The translations under genes and the position numbers were made by a program. Positions 28,401 to 41,428 of a stretch of 64,000 nucleotides of DNA are shown here, piece after piece. Each line of letters opens with the position of its first letter. Within the stretch, counting starts at the first letter, position 1. This DNA is from Gorsachius magnificus (taxonomy: Eukaryota; Chordata; Aves; Pelecaniformes; Ardeidae). Where the stretch lies: contig CM067109.1 of NCBI GenBank assembly GCA_034008185.1, forward strand, positions 39,340,885 to 39,404,884. The letters are read 5' to 3'. Under the pieces are notes generated by a model. That model worked only from the letters and a program-made list of their open reading frames with translations, did no database searches and was not told the DNA's origin.

Positions 28401-29889
28401 TATCTTTCCTTATTGAGTTTCTGATTCCAGTTTTACACTTACAAATCCAATCTAGATATGAGATCATATTCTTTCATTTTTAAAAACATATTGACAGTAT
28501 TGAGTGCATCACATCCAAGGCTGCTTTATATGCAGACATAATCAAATGCAGCTACTTCTCATGCAGAACACCATCGCTGCTTGCTGTCAGTGGGACTAAA
28601 AAGTAAGGAATACTCTATGATGGCTGACTTTAGGTAGGCTGGATATAACTGCCAGTCAGAATCTTTTCCGAAACAGCAGCTGCGGTAAGCACCCCTCACC
28701 TGCAGTTAGACCCAAAGCATTCTCGGCAACTACACGTTTAACCTGAAAATCAGCTCCTGTTGGAACAAAAAACCCTTACTACATTATGAAGGGACGGGTT
28801 CAAAGTAGTTTCAGTTGGCTCTTTCTTGGTCCAAATGAAACCTAGAGTGTTACTGAACAACCAGTACCATTTTCTGAAACATCCTAAATGGAACTCTAAA
28901 GTTTTACTTTGAAGGACTAGCCTGGCCTGTCCCCACTTGCAGGTTAAGACTTGATAAAAATTACAGCCGGAGGTGGTTTACCTGCAGATCACTTACAGGA
29001 GATGCCTGAGCACCGGTTAGAAATCAAACGTTAAAATACAACATGATGTAAATGATAGATCCTGCTGACAAAATGCATCACAGAGACAGCTGACAACAGT
29101 TCTATTTGTTTAAATAATGCAGACTTCAAAGCAGAAGAATTCCAGGGACAGCAGTGCCATCCAGAGGCCAGCAAGTTGCTGGTGAACGTCCAAAGAATTT
29201 CCTGAAACTGGTTTTATTCATATAAACAAAAAGGGTTTCTGTTTAGAACAATTTCCCCAATATTTTCAAATATCATCTCAGTTCTTTTGAATACTGCACC
29301 AGATAAACAGTAATGTGAAACAGTAACTGATTCATTCTTTAGACATGCTAAAACTTGCTTGCATTTAGGCATGGGTTTTGCAAAAGTCCTGTTTCGGTAA
29401 CAGAAGAATATCTGTAACAATTTAAATCCACAATTCCTTCTAGCAAAATAAACTGGAAATAATGAGGAAACGTTCTGATGAAACTCTGCCAAACTTTTCA
29501 GGCTGAGACCTTGCAAAGTCCAAAACCTCGCAAAGTCCAAAACACACGCTCAGCGCCACTTCACTACAGCTACTTAGAACGAATTGTGTGTATAAAATTT
29601 TACAGACCTAAACCTTCAGACGACTTTAATTTCTGCACAGCCCATGCTCTGCCTTCTGCACAAATGGAAAAATCAAGCTGAAAATTTTCAGGCAGTTTGC
29701 AAATGGAGGCTGGCTTTCTGTCATGGGGAAGTGGGGAGGGGGGGGAGATAACACCAGGTAGAAACAGAGCACTGTTCGCCATTTACTCATGTAATCCTTG
29801 TTGGGCTAGCTCCATAGCGGCAGCAACAAGACAAGAACAGCAAGAACCCCAGGGTTATTTCTAAGACTCTGAAGTGTTCGGAGGGGGGC
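25421..29889. other. intergenic DNA upstream of the CpG island, no gene recognised
   Basis: No exon was recognised on either strand. If the CpG island fires in both directions, a minus-strand transcript would cross this stretch. I see no coding exon of a divergent gene; the longest minus frame, 108 codons at 29,214-29,540, has no known domain. Confidence 0.45.
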
Positions 29890-30286
29890 AGCTGCCTCTT
29901 TAGTGCACGGATTTAGAGGTGCACATCTTTTCGGGGCCCTGATTCAGGCAGCTGGTGACGCAACGCAGCAGCACAGAGGGCAAGGCGTGGAGGAGGAGGC
30001 CGGCTCTGACCTCGCGCGAGGCGAGCTCCTCCCGCAGCGCTGCCCCTCAGGCCGCCCGGCCTCGCCGCCCTCCGCCGGCCCGCCCCGCTCAACACCCGCG
30101 ACAACCCGACGAAAACCCGTCCGCGGCCTCGGGGGCGGCGGGGCCGCCGCGGAGCAGGAGGCACAGCCGTCACCCGGAAGCCCCGCGGTGGGGGCGGAGC
30201 CGGAGGACCGAGGCCATAGAGAGCTGGCCTAGAGAGGCTCTGCCCATAGAGCATCGGCCTGGAGCGGTCTTGCTAAGGCGCGCGCG

Positions 30287-30296
30287 GCGCATGCGC
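30287..30296. promoter_or_regulatory. NRF-1-type binding site
   Basis: GCGCATGCGC is a perfect palindrome and the core of the NRF-1 consensus. It sits in the middle of the CpG island near the switch from C-rich to G-rich plus strand, a common position relative to the start sites of CpG-island promoters. Occupancy is not shown by sequence alone. Confidence 0.65.
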
Positions 30297-30365
30297 GCAG
30301 TTTCGCTTCGCCCTGCCCGTGCGGCGGCGTGGGGAGAGCCGGGGGAGCGGCCGGCGGAGGGGGGC

Positions 30366-30382
30366 GGGGGGGGGGGGGGGGG
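30366..30382. repeat. 17-G homopolymer in the CpG island
   Basis: An uninterrupted run of 17 G follows GGGGC. It can form quadruplex structures and is a weak point for sequencing, so nearby sequence may be collapsed or missing. This matters because the first SRFBP1 coding exon is expected near here but is not seen. Confidence 0.85.
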
Positions 30383-30739
30383 CCAGAGCAGGCCGGCGGC
30401 GGTCAGGCAGACTTGGGCCGGGCAGGGCCGGAGGGGCAGGTGGAGGCAGCGGCCGTTGGAGGGTCCCGGGGCACCCGCAGGGGAGGGAGGCGGCACAGCT
30501 GGGCGGCGGCCGTGCCATCCTGCCAGCGGGCCGGGCCGGACCCTTCCTAAGGCTGTGGCGGTGGCCTGAAGTGGTGGGGAAGGCCCCGGCCGCGGCTGTC
30601 GCCATGCGGCCCGAGATGGGTTGCTGCCGGCCCCCGGGGAAAGGCTGCGCACCGTTCTGGCTGCCGGCGAAAGGACTATGTGACGGAAACAAAGATCTGT
30701 CTTGCGAAAATAAACTAACTTTAGAGGGGCGCTACGCAT

Positions 30740-33700
30740 TTGTCGGCATGAGTGCTTCGGTTCAACGTCCTGCCATTGGGTGTCATATCATCGTCACGTC
30801 ATGTCATGTCTTACTGTGTTTGCATCCGCACTGAAGTTTTGCAGGTGATTATGGTGGACCTGCCTGTCTCCTGGACAGCAAAGATACGATGTTGCCCTAT
30901 TTTCTTGGAGGTGGAGGAGCTGAGAATGAGAAATTAAGGAGTTAGAGCTAACTTGCACCAGTTCTGTAAGAAGTCTGGTGTTTAATATTTCTTTCCATAT
31001 TTTCTTTGTGCTCTATAGCATGAATTAGTTAGGTGTGTTTCATCTGTGATGGGTTTTGACTACACATTTGCAAATCATTGTGTACGGTAAGTCTGACACA
31101 ACTAAACCGACCTCTTAAAAACTGTTGCTGCAACACCTGAAGAGTAGCTGACAATTCTGCTGAGCATGTGTTGTGTCAGTTTCTGCAGATGATCGCATTG
31201 TGCCCTTCCAGGATTACTTCCAGGATTGACAGTATAAAGTTACAGTTTGTTATCAGCAGATCCAAAATAACAGATTATACAAGCATTCTTAGATTACGCT
31301 TGTATTTAAAGTAACATTTATGTTCTGGGCATGTAGTAACACTCAGAGATGTTGATTAGCAAGTCAAGAATTTAGTGAGAGGTAGCCTGTTCATCAGAAA
31401 AAATGTAGTTTGATATTACATAAAATACAGATATTTACATGGTAATTTACTACAAGATTTTGGTCCTTGCTATTAACAAATGTAAGGTCAAATGTGAGTG
31501 ATTTCACATTGAAATATGCCAGCGAATCGCCAAAGAAAAGAGTATTTAATTTATTGTGGAAGTGGCAATTTTTTTAATTGATCAAGTTCAGGTGGTGATT
31601 CAGTCTTTCACCAAAGAGTGAATATAAAGTGAATATAACAAGGGATGAAAAAAGAGGCATTATTTGTCTGAGTAATGACCAAACAGTTCTTCAGAAAAAG
31701 ACAGAATGTAATTAGTTTCTGTATAAAAGATTGAAAATTTCAGTAAGGAGACTGGGATTGCTGTTCCTTCTTATAGTTCAAACATCACCCTGTCCTAAGA
31801 GAAAACTGAAAGTTAGTTCTTAGATTTTTCTGGAGGTGGGATCTTTCATCACGGCTTGGAGAAAATGTAGGCACTCTCTAATAATGTGTCCAAGACTTAA
31901 GGTAGTACAGAGACTGAAATTCTGGATGCCATATCATCAAGAGGGGCAGAAGGTCAGGCTGGCTAAGAGTATGATAGAGACCTAGCGTGAATAGATTAAA
32001 CAATTTTTTCCATTTCTACACCTATCCCTTTTCATAAGTATGAGCGCTGTATTAATTACTATGGTGAGTATTCATAAAATCTGAAAGAAATACTTTCTTT
32101 AGCAATACCTAAATATCCTCTGTGTATTTATTACTGAGATGCCCTTCTAAGAGCACGTTTTACTGGTAAGAAATATTTATCTTCCTCTAATAAAGATGAA
32201 ATGGTGGAATTTGAGCATGTGTAAGGTAATTATTTTAGGAAATCTAATGTTCTAAACAAGCTATTGGATTTTTCTTGTGCAGTCTTCCATTTTGCTAGGG
32301 GAAAGATTTGCTGTAATTACAGAGCAGCTCCACATTATGCACCTTTGGCGTTCCACAGTCAGCCAGTGCTAGGGATCATACAAATTTCTTCCCCCGTCAG
32401 GCTATATCAAATATGCATGATGGTAGTTGTTGCAGAAAGAACACTGTGATCCTTATATAGCTGATAAACCTGTTAGTGTTAGCTAGATTTACAGTAGTTC
32501 TGTGTAAGGTCTTGTAAATTCAGCTGTATTATATTTACATTTTCCAGGTTTTAATTCTGGCAAAGGTAGACTTCTGCTATTAATTAACATCATAAACTGT
32601 AATGGCCTGCTAAATGGTGGAGTCTTAAGAAATTCTAGGATGATAGGTTTCAAAATTTTTTTTACCAATTAATATTTTGTTTACAGGAAGAACAAATAGT
32701 GTAAGACCAGTGTTTCTCAGTAACATAAATTGGCATTGTTCCTGATGTTAATTGACCTTTGTTTGCATTACTTCCTGTTAGATGTTTGATACTAGTAACT
32801 AACAAAACAAATAGTTATTGATGTCTAAGAACTTCTTTGTTCTGGAGTGTCTATAGCATTCCTATAAACTGTGTTGTCATAGGTAAAAGTTGGACAGCAT
32901 CCTCTTTGTACAGATAAGATATACTTGTTTAGCTTATTTTTGAGTGGGAAGGATAATTACTTACCACTTGAGTAGGTAACTTCAGTTCAGTATAATTAAA
33001 TGGCAGGAGTTGTTCTAGTATTACTGTCCTGGTGAAGACAAAAAAACCCTCTGACACTCTTAATGGAAAGTTTTGCCAGTACAATGTAAAATCAAACCTT
33101 TGGTTCAAATATTATAATGAAGTAAAGTGTATGTGTGTTTTGAAATTAAAGGACATTTAGCTGGGTGATGATTTAACTTCTTATCATCAAATCTTACAAG
33201 GAAATGAGGCAAATAATGGACTGTGATGTGTGTCTCCTTTCTGACAGTTTTTTAATTCATAGGCTAATTTCAAAGAATTTGGGAAGGAGTAGAGATCTCA
33301 AAAGTTGTGGGTTGGTTTGGTTGGTTTTTTAAATTATCATGTGTTTAAAGAATAATGCCTCCATGAAGCAACATGCTCCCAACTGTTCTGATCTAATAGG
33401 GAACAAAGAATGAAAACATCATGCTGTTCAACTGACTGTATGAATGGGATCTGAAGGTACTCTACAGTGATAAGGACCCTGGGTGAAAATAAGAGGGAAT
33501 TGCAGTTGTGATGAGGTGAAATAAGACAGAAAAATATATCAGTCATAATTGCTCAGCTATTCATGGAGTAATTGGTTTAGACATTCTGTTCATAATTTAT
33601 TTTATATTTTCATGCAAATTTGTTTATATCAGTGTAACAGCTTCAGGAACTCACATTATTTCCATGTTAACAAATCAGTATCGTGTCAAAAGTATAGATG

Positions 33701-36700
33701 TTCTTTTTCTTTTTCTCTAATTTCATCTATACCTAGATAATAACAGAAAAAAGCAAGATCTTGGCAGAACCCACTGTTAGCAGAGTCCAGTAATTTTAAG
33801 AAGCCATCATCTTGCTGCTGGCAAATAGCATGGTACAGTTTCAGTGTGACTGCATGGCTGAAAAATTAAGATTGAGAAGAGTTAAAAACCGTAACATCCC
33901 ATTCCTGTATGGGATTATTGCATTTGATTTCTGTGCCCAAAGAAGGGGGGTATGGAGGGGGAAGTAAAGACTGCAGAAAGTGAAAACAAAGTGAAATAGT
34001 AGAGACTAGAGTTTTTGAGAAAGAAGAGGAAAGCACAGTATTTCTTACCATTTTCTACTCATCATGTTCTTTTATACAAGGGAAAACATAACTTGTAAAA
34101 TTAAAAAGTTCGGTTTTGAAATTATTATGTATCAACTGCATATGATCACGCTTTTGCAGGGTTTGTCTGTATTAAGTCTAATTGTATTCTCATCTTTTGT
34201 TTAATTTTATAAATATGCAGGCTGAAGGAGTCTTTTTAAAGAACTATAGCTATCTTGTATATATTTCCTATTTGAAAAAGCTTTCTAAGAATTTTCAGGT
34301 GTCTTGTCACAGAATAGCTTCTAAAATTAAACTTTTCTGGTAACATTTGCTAGATGGCAGCACATAATCATCAAGTGCCATGGTCGAGGGCAGGTTTAAA
34401 GGGACATAGCTCATGTTTAATGTGAAAAATGATTGTTGTTGATCAGCAGTATACAGTAGTATGATACTGAAGCTTTTGAATGGGAACTAACCCATTTTTC
34501 TCTTAAATTTGTATTTAATAATCAATTGCATGCATCCAAAATAATTTCTCTATAAAAATATTATGGACCTCTTACTGAATTAAAAAAGGTTGAGCTTTAT
34601 TTACAAAGCTATGGTTTTTAGGTAATAATAGCTGATGTCTACGTAATGCTTGTCATCTGCAGTTGAAGTGTTCTTTTTTTTTCTTAAAGGGTGGAGTCAA
34701 GATAAAAGTAATACTCAGAGTAATACATGTGCACACACATTTTTCAGTCTGCTAAACAAGGTGCAGATTTAAAAAATGAAGTAGGAGCTTAGTAAGAGTC
34801 AAGGTGGTGGATTCCATTCAGTAGTGTTTTGGGTCTCAACGTTTTGTGTTGTGATGAACTTTTAGTCTTTAGGTTTAGGACTGACATTCTGACCGCTGAG
34901 TTATCTGGACTGCAGTTCAGACAAATGACATGTTCAGAAAGCAGTCTGTACATGTGTACTGGTGTACAGCAAAGTCAGAGATGGATAGTGTGGCTAATTA
35001 TGAAAAACGTCAGCCAAAAAAGCCATGGGAAATAAGTTTAACTTGTGCAGAAAGACTGACATACAGTCTCAAAGTCTGAAGCTGCTTTCTAAGTTATATC
35101 TGTAATCCTGTGAAACTTGCATCTTTTATCACAGTGCAAGCAGAAGTAAATGTATATTTGGAGATATATAAAGGCTGTGTTGGCCTTGTGTAGCATGGGT
35201 AGGTGTTGTGTTTGTCAGTAGGTGGTCAGACACAGCTAAGGTGACAAATGTAAATAGAAAAACAGTTACTGAAAAGGCATTTATACATGTCTTCACTCAA
35301 CAAATTGAAAGGCCAAGGACATGCTTTTAAAAGTAAATCACTTTTGGTGACCAAAGCTTCTGTATAGCAGTGAAAAAAAAGTGGTCTGACTGGGATATCA
35401 AGTGGAATTATTAAAGAATGGGGAGATAGGATTTTGAGAGGGTTGTGCGTTCCTCCTGAAGCTGAATTGGCTTTTATAGCCAGGAACAGCATCATGATTT
35501 CTGTAAGGTACATTAAGTGTGAAAAACCTGATTGCTTCCCCATGCTAGTCCTTAGTGCATTATGTATTTCTGTTACTGTTACAGTAGGTCCAGCATGCTT
35601 GTATAAATGTCAATTTTACATTGATACAAAATGCAAGTAACTTAAGTTTTTTGTCATTGAATGATCACCGCTTTGCAGAGAAACATTCCATACAAAGTGA
35701 GCCTAAGACTTCTCCATGGTATTTATTTGCAGTCTTCCTTAGTTTCAGCATTCTTCAGCATTGTGACTGCCACATCACTCAGATGTGATATGCAACTCTG
35801 TGTTTTCATTGATTTAAGATGACAATTCAGACATGTGATTCAACATTTTGTTTGTTAATTACTTTTTTCACCTACATTTTAGGCTATAGAAACTGGGTCA
35901 GTTTTTAACATTGAAAGGCCTTTCATGTAAGGCTTTTTGTGAAGAACTGCTTTGTTGTTCAGTGTGTGGTGTCTCAGACACATGTGACGTTCCCTGGAGG
36001 AGTGTGATCCTCCAACTGGTTTCATGGGCAGCTGGACTTACTCGCTTCTGAAGCGGGGACTTCTCACTCTCCTTGCTCCTCACCCATTCCAGCCACATGG
36101 TCCTGCTTCCCTCTTCTGTGAGCAGAATAAATTTTTTTGCTAGGGTAGTTTTCTGCTACTAATGTAAGGTAGCAGAGTCTTACAGGGAGCGAGAGCAGCA
36201 GGAACATGGGACCAGGGGTGGATGGGAGGAGTGAGGAGGAGGGGTGGAGATGGACTGGCCCCCTTCCACCACAGCGAGCTATTCAGTTGGCTTGTGCACT
36301 GGTAGAATTGTGCTGTCCTCCATCCCACTTAAGTGCTTATCTTTAAGTAGTGGCATTTCTGTAAAATAGGCATAAGATTTGGGGAGGGTGTTTAACCAGC
36401 AAAACGTAAAATAGTCAGCATTATTATATGCTGTACAGTTATGTTGTCTGGCAGGTGATTATGTTCAAGATATTAGCTAGTGGTCAAGGCCATAAGGGCA
36501 GGAGAACTAGAGGGTTCAAAGAGGAAGCCAAAGGAGCCCTTAACTTTGTCTGATCTTTATAATGTTACATAATGAATTCACTGGAGACTAGTTACAAATC
36601 AGCTTGAAAGAAGAATCTTACAATTTCACTGTTATGCTTAAATAAGTTTATTTTTGGAAAACGTGAGCAAGGGTATATCAAGGGGAAAAAAACCCTTGGT

Positions 36701-36899
36701 CTCTTACCTGTTGCAAAAGAACTCTTAAAAAAAGTTGCAGTCCAGTAATAATTAAGCAAAATGTAATTTCAGGAGTTGTATTTCCCACAGTAATCGGAGA
36801 AATGAACACTTAGGCCTTCTTTCTTGGGTTTTCTTTAAAATTGCTTTTAGTTATCATGAATGCTCGCATCAGGCATCACATTCAATTTTTTACTGTATT
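30740..36899 (+). other. probable SRFBP1 intron 1 (first part), no exon recognised
   Basis: This is AT-rich sequence with no recognisable coding exon, RNA gene or repeat family. It would be intronic only if the CpG island at 30 kb is the SRFBP1 promoter. Confidence 0.4.
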
Positions 36900-38300
36900 A
36901 CGTCCAAACAGTGTTACCTAATTTATGTTGTGGTATTTTTAAGTGTGTTCCTGGACCTTCTTTACCAGTGATAAAAAAGAATCCTAGATGGAAACTTTTG
37001 AAGTAACAGTGACTGACTGATGTAAGCATTACTGTGTTTAAAGCAGTCTGAGTTACTGGCAGTCAGCCCAGTGCGGTGATCCAGGCTTCTCTTTGAAGTA
37101 AAGTAATTACCCCCAAAAGATCTGTTTTGCATGCTATCCCCTGGGCTGTGTGGGAATCTAGGTGTTCCTTTAGGGCAGTTTAATAATCCTGTGTGCTGAC
37201 TTTATAGCTGCCTAAAGGGGAGGTGAGATATCTGACCAGTTATCCGGTATTGGACTGAGCTGTGAGATGTCTTGCTGCTTGTAATTCAAAATATCATGCC
37301 TTCTTTCAAGGCATGCCTCTGTCTGATGGGGAAAATGCTGCATTTTTTGTTTAATGTCTCCATTAGAAAATTTTCCAGTAGTTGGGAAATCTGGTGCATA
37401 GGTTCCCTCAGTCTGAGATGAGTTGAATTCTGTGATCTCAATGACCAGCAGAGTGCACTAATCACAAATGCTGACAAATAGTAATGCTGGGCTACTGTCC
37501 GGCAAAGAAGGGAGATTTTATGGGGTGAAGGGAGCCTCATCAAGTATTTCATCAGTGGGAGCCTTTCCGTAGGAAAAGTCTTTGGCAGTGCTCCAAAGGC
37601 TGCTTACCCAACAATTAACATAAAATACATGAGCTCCCTGAAAGGAAATACTGGAACTCGGAACTCTTTAGCCCTGAGGCAATTGTTCTTGCTGGTCTAT
37701 AGATGAGTTCCCTTTCGCTATTTTGTTTCTGGCTTGTAAGTGATGTTTGTTCCAGCACCTATCCAGCATGCTGGCCAAGCCATTCTCTTGAAGTAGAAGC
37801 ATTTGTCGTAGACCCCTCACACTGAAGAAGGTCTGTAACTTTAGGCTTTTCAGTTTGGGTAAGTGCCCCAGCATCTAGACTGTTCCTCAGATGGTGGACA
37901 CCAGTTCTAGTACTGTTCTGAGCCATCTGCCAGTATGGTTAAGCTGTATCAGAGAGACTCTGTCCCTCAGGCAACTTAAGTCAGCTTTAGGTTCATCTGT
38001 GACCACTTCAAAATTATTCTTAAGGTAAAGTGGTTAGCATTTAGATACTTTTGAAAAAGTACAGGTGCCTAGGAGGTGATGTGATCAAAACTGAAGCTGT
38101 GGCTGAATTCTGGCACTGCCAAGATCTGTGTATCCCTGGCTTGCACGTGGTCTTCAATACTTCCTTGAAGGTGGTCATACAGTCTCTTATATGTCAACTG
38201 AAATCGGTCTAAAGTCTTGGAAAAGCATATAAACAAGTTATGAGATCTGAGAAAAAATAAATTTCTACCCAGTTCAAAACCAAATAGCTAATCTATTCCA
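36900..38300 (-). pseudogene. degenerate coding-like stretch, possible processed pseudogene
   Basis: Read on the minus strand from high to low coordinate, this stretch gives several protein-like segments in shifting frames, broken by stops and frameshifts. One is LDRFQLTYKRLYDHLQGS near 38.2 kb. Another is EKPKVTDLLQCEG near 37.8 kb. The longest ATG-started piece is the 88-codon frame at 37,286-37,552. A further piece is KGTPRFPHSPGDSMQNRSF near 37.1 kb. I do not recognise the protein. If these pieces belong together, about 1.3 kb of coding sequence without introns inside another gene's likely intron would suggest an old retrocopy. The alternative is chance open frames in a less AT-rich patch. 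No poly-A tail or target duplication was found. Confidence 0.3.
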
Positions 38301-40453
38301 TCAGTTTATTTCTCAGTACACTGGCAAATCACTACTTTTTTCTGTAAATTACAAGTCTGTGCAAAGTTAGAAAGGAAACAGGACTTTATCTTTAAACTCT
38401 GGAATACTTGGCAGCAGTCGTTTTAGTTCTATGGAAATGCATGTAAAAAATTCTTGCATTACTTGTGTTACTAATAAATAATTCTAAGCACAACAGTTTC
38501 TTGAAGGAGAAGAAAGTTGTGCTAGATTGGGCTTGAATTCTGCTTAAAACAGTTCAAGTGTTAAATTACTGACATTCTTTTACAGACCATGTAAATGTCC
38601 TAAGGAAAAGGTCTTTTGAAAGCTTATGAAATTTCCAAACTTATACTCTGTGAGATAGAATTCTGAGGAATTGTGGCTTTTTTCTTTTCCCTAGGAACTG
38701 TTCCAGCAGCTGTTTCTAAAGTTTCTGGAGTTGCCACATCATCAGTTATACTAATATTAACAGCAAATTCTGATCTACTATTCACACAGTTTTTGTTTCA
38801 GCAGATTACTGAAGCAATTAAACATGGCAAGCTACACAGTTTTTTGCTTCTGGCAATATTTTATACAGCCGTTATCAAACTACTGTACTTCAGGACAGAA
38901 ATGAAAACTTTTCCTTAGCTCAAGAGGTTTATATAAAGTGTGTGTGGTAGGCCACGTAGGCTAGTGAGATGCTCTCATAAAACAAAACATCTGTGGTTGC
39001 TTGGTGTGGTAGTGTACAATAATGAATAAAACATGCAAACACGGTCATGGGAAACTTTGTAACTTTTATTTTAAAGGAACCGTGAGATATTTGCAGTACA
39101 CAGTGTAGTCTTTTAGCAGATTTAATTTATGGGTCTATATGCATGCAAAAAAATACAATTTCTGAAAATGGTTCTTTTACAATAAATGTGCTTAATTGCT
39201 TACTGCTGTCATTGCAGACATCTTTCTGCAACCTTTTCATTGCTGGGCCTTAAGCTTGCTGCCTAATGAAGAAGGAAGCAAGGCTTAAACCGGTGTAGAA
39301 GGGAAGGGGTGGTGCTGAATTTTTTCCTAACAGAATTTGGAGGCTTGGGGAAGGTGGGGGGGGCGTCCTAGAAGGAGAACAATAATCAATTGTGAATTCC
39401 TTGCGAATTGCCAATTGGTATGGCAATGATAAAATTCCTTTCAGTTTGTCTTATGCTGTGGAGGTCAGTAGTGAAGAGCAATTAAGGCAAAAGTGGTTTT
39501 AGTTAGGGTTTTCAGCACAAAAGTAACCAGCTACTAAATTCAGTGACTTTTTTGCTTGTCCTTTAAATCATGTAAGAGAAAGGGATTTAAAATTCTTGTA
39601 CTGATGTTTTATGAAAAAAATTACCATTACATTGTTTCTGTTGTAAAGATGGGTCACAATGATGCATATTTATTCATATGGCATTTAATACCAAATGGAG
39701 TGTGTGTGTATGTTCAAAACTAACTTCTTAAAATGTAAATCAATTATAATTTTATTTAGGATGTAAATATTCTGATAACTTTTATTCTGGTATATTTTCT
39801 GTTCTGTAGTCACCAGACTTAGTCACGCTTTTCTGTTCTATCATTGTTGTGTTGAGTCAAAATTAGGTCTAGCAGAGTGTGTAGTGAGAGAGAGAAATAA
39901 ACAAACTAGTAAATAGAGAACTTGCATTTAAATCACCAGTAAGCTTGATACTGATATCTCCGTGGCACCAAAAATAAGCAAGGGCCAATAATTCACAAAT
40001 TTATGTTTGAGTATTATAGGGAGAGATCTGTTTGGATTCATTCAGTTGCGTTGGAATCTAGTTGTCATATGTCTGTAGACTTGTTTAAATTCTTTTTGCC
40101 TGTGGTCAAGCAAACACTGGATATAAAGTGGCTCTCAGTAGTTGAATTGGACAACTATCAAGATATTATTGTATCATAGCATGATAGCATGAAGTTAAAT
40201 TGCAAGGTCTTTAAAATTGGTATAATGTGAAAGAGTTCAGTCTCAAAAATTCATTACCCTGACTAGGAACAGAAATGAGTAATAGTCCTGTAGGAGCAGG
40301 AGCTCAGAGTGAGGGACTTCTTGTTTCCCATTTTTAATGAGTTGGAATTAGGGCTTGTCTTCCTAAAAGATACTGTGTGTTAAGGTAAGGTACAAATGTA
40401 AACAGTGAATCTGGAATAGCTCTTTGGAAGCTATTTTAGAAAAAGAACGCCAT
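38301..40453 (+). other. probable SRFBP1 intron 1 (continued), nothing recognised
   Basis: This is AT-rich sequence with no exon or repeat family recognised. An 81-codon plus frame at 38,673-38,918 follows a pyrimidine-rich stretch ending in TAG that resembles a splice acceptor. It has no known domain and no clear donor. Confidence 0.4.
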
Positions 40454-40489
40454 CTTATGATTTGGTTTATGATTTGGCTTATGACTTGG
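40454..40489. repeat. short tandem repeat, 3 x 12 bp
   Basis: Three 12-bp units (CTTATGATTTGG, TTTATGATTTGG, CTTATGACTTGG) differ at one position each. This is a small minisatellite-like array. Confidence 0.85.
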
Positions 40490-40854
40490 CTACATAACTG
40501 TAATAATGCAAATAAGCCAGTTTCAAATAAAAATCTCTAAACATGCTTTAAAATGGCTATAAAATTGTATTTATTCCTTTGTTATTTCTGTTCTCTCTTT
40601 TTCTTCTGCACTTCAGGAGTTCTTAGCTCATTTCCCTAGATTCTAAGCTTGATAATTTCAATAGAGAATGAAAACTAGCCAGCAAAATGAAATTGACCAA
40701 TGGAAAACAAATCTTATTCCTCAGAGTATAACTTTCATACTTTTTAAACTAAAAGTATCAAAATGTTTATTTTACCTTGATAGAAAGTGTTCACAAGAAA
40801 GCCAACCCCTTTTAAAGAAAACAAATTATTTAAAGCTAATGGTAGAGCAGGGAA

Positions 40855-41428
40855 AGTACACTTTATCAATGATCTGGATGAGGAGATTGAGTGCACGCTC
40901 AGTAAGTTTGCAGACAACACCAAGTTGGGCAGGAGTGTTGATCTGCTTGAGAATAGGAAGGCTCTACAGAGTTGCTGGAGTGTGTCCAGGGAAAGGCAAG
41001 GTAGATGGTTGAAAGGTCTGGAGCACAAGTCTGATGAGAAGCGGCAAAGGGACCTGGGGTTGTTTAGCGTGGAGAAAAGGAGGCTGAGGGGAGACCTTAT
41101 CGCCCTCTACAACTGCCTGAAGGGAGGCTGTAGTGAGGTGGGTGTTGGTCTCCCAAGTAACAAGTGATAGGTCAAGAGGAAACGTCCTCAAGTTGCACTG
41201 GGGGAGGTTTAGATTGGGTATTAGGAAAAATTTCTTCTCAAAAGGATTACCAGGCACTGGAATGGGCTGCCCAGGAAGTGGTTTGAGTCCTGATTCCTGA
41301 AGGTTTTTAAAGGATGGATGGATGTGGTGCTTACGGACATGGTTTAGCAGTGGATTTTGTTGTGTTGGATTAACAGTTGGGCTTGATGATCTTAAGGGTC
41401 TTTTCTAACCTAAATGATTCTATGATTC
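40855..41428 (+). mobile_element. CR1 fragment with internal deletion, plus strand
   Basis: The copy begins inside the reverse transcriptase at FINDLDE and covers the polymerase motif region (FADNTKLG where intact CR1 has FADDTKLG). At about 40,970 it jumps to the [20 protein letters not shown] block. About 360 bp that lie between these points in the 62.2-kb copy are missing. The 3' UTR and the tail (AACCTAAATGATTCTATGAT at 41,408-41,427) are complete. Because the frame stays open across the junction, a 126-codon frame (40,787-41,167) results, but it has no start of its own and encodes no complete domain. The left boundary is approximate. Confidence 0.93.

Larger units (their letters stand above)
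29890..30620. promoter_or_regulatory. CpG island, probable promoter (likely SRFBP1)
   Basis: This is the only CpG-dense segment in the window, about 0.7 kb with many CG dinucleotides in otherwise AT-rich DNA. The sites visible are an NRF-1-type palindrome GCGCATGCGC (30,287-30,296), an ETS/GABP-type ACCCGGAAGC (30,172-30,181) and a GC box GGGGGCGGAGC (about 30,188-30,198). There is no obvious TATA box. These are typical of broad housekeeping promoters. The plus strand is C-rich from about 30,000 to 30,110 and strongly G-rich from about 30,310 to 30,600. Such a skew switch is common where transcription diverges. The nearest recognisable coding exon downstream on the plus strand is SRFBP1 exon 2, about 24 kb away, so this is inferred to be the SRFBP1 promoter. 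No first coding exon for SRFBP1 could be read in it. Long frames inside it on both strands (139-204 codons) are expected from the GC content. Confidence 0.72.

Noticed and set aside
29903..30834. Long overlapping frames on both strands in the CpG island (up to 204 codons)
   Set aside because: GC-rich sequence has few stop codons. The frames overlap in all phases and translate to Arg/Gly/Pro/Ala-rich low-complexity sequence without domains.
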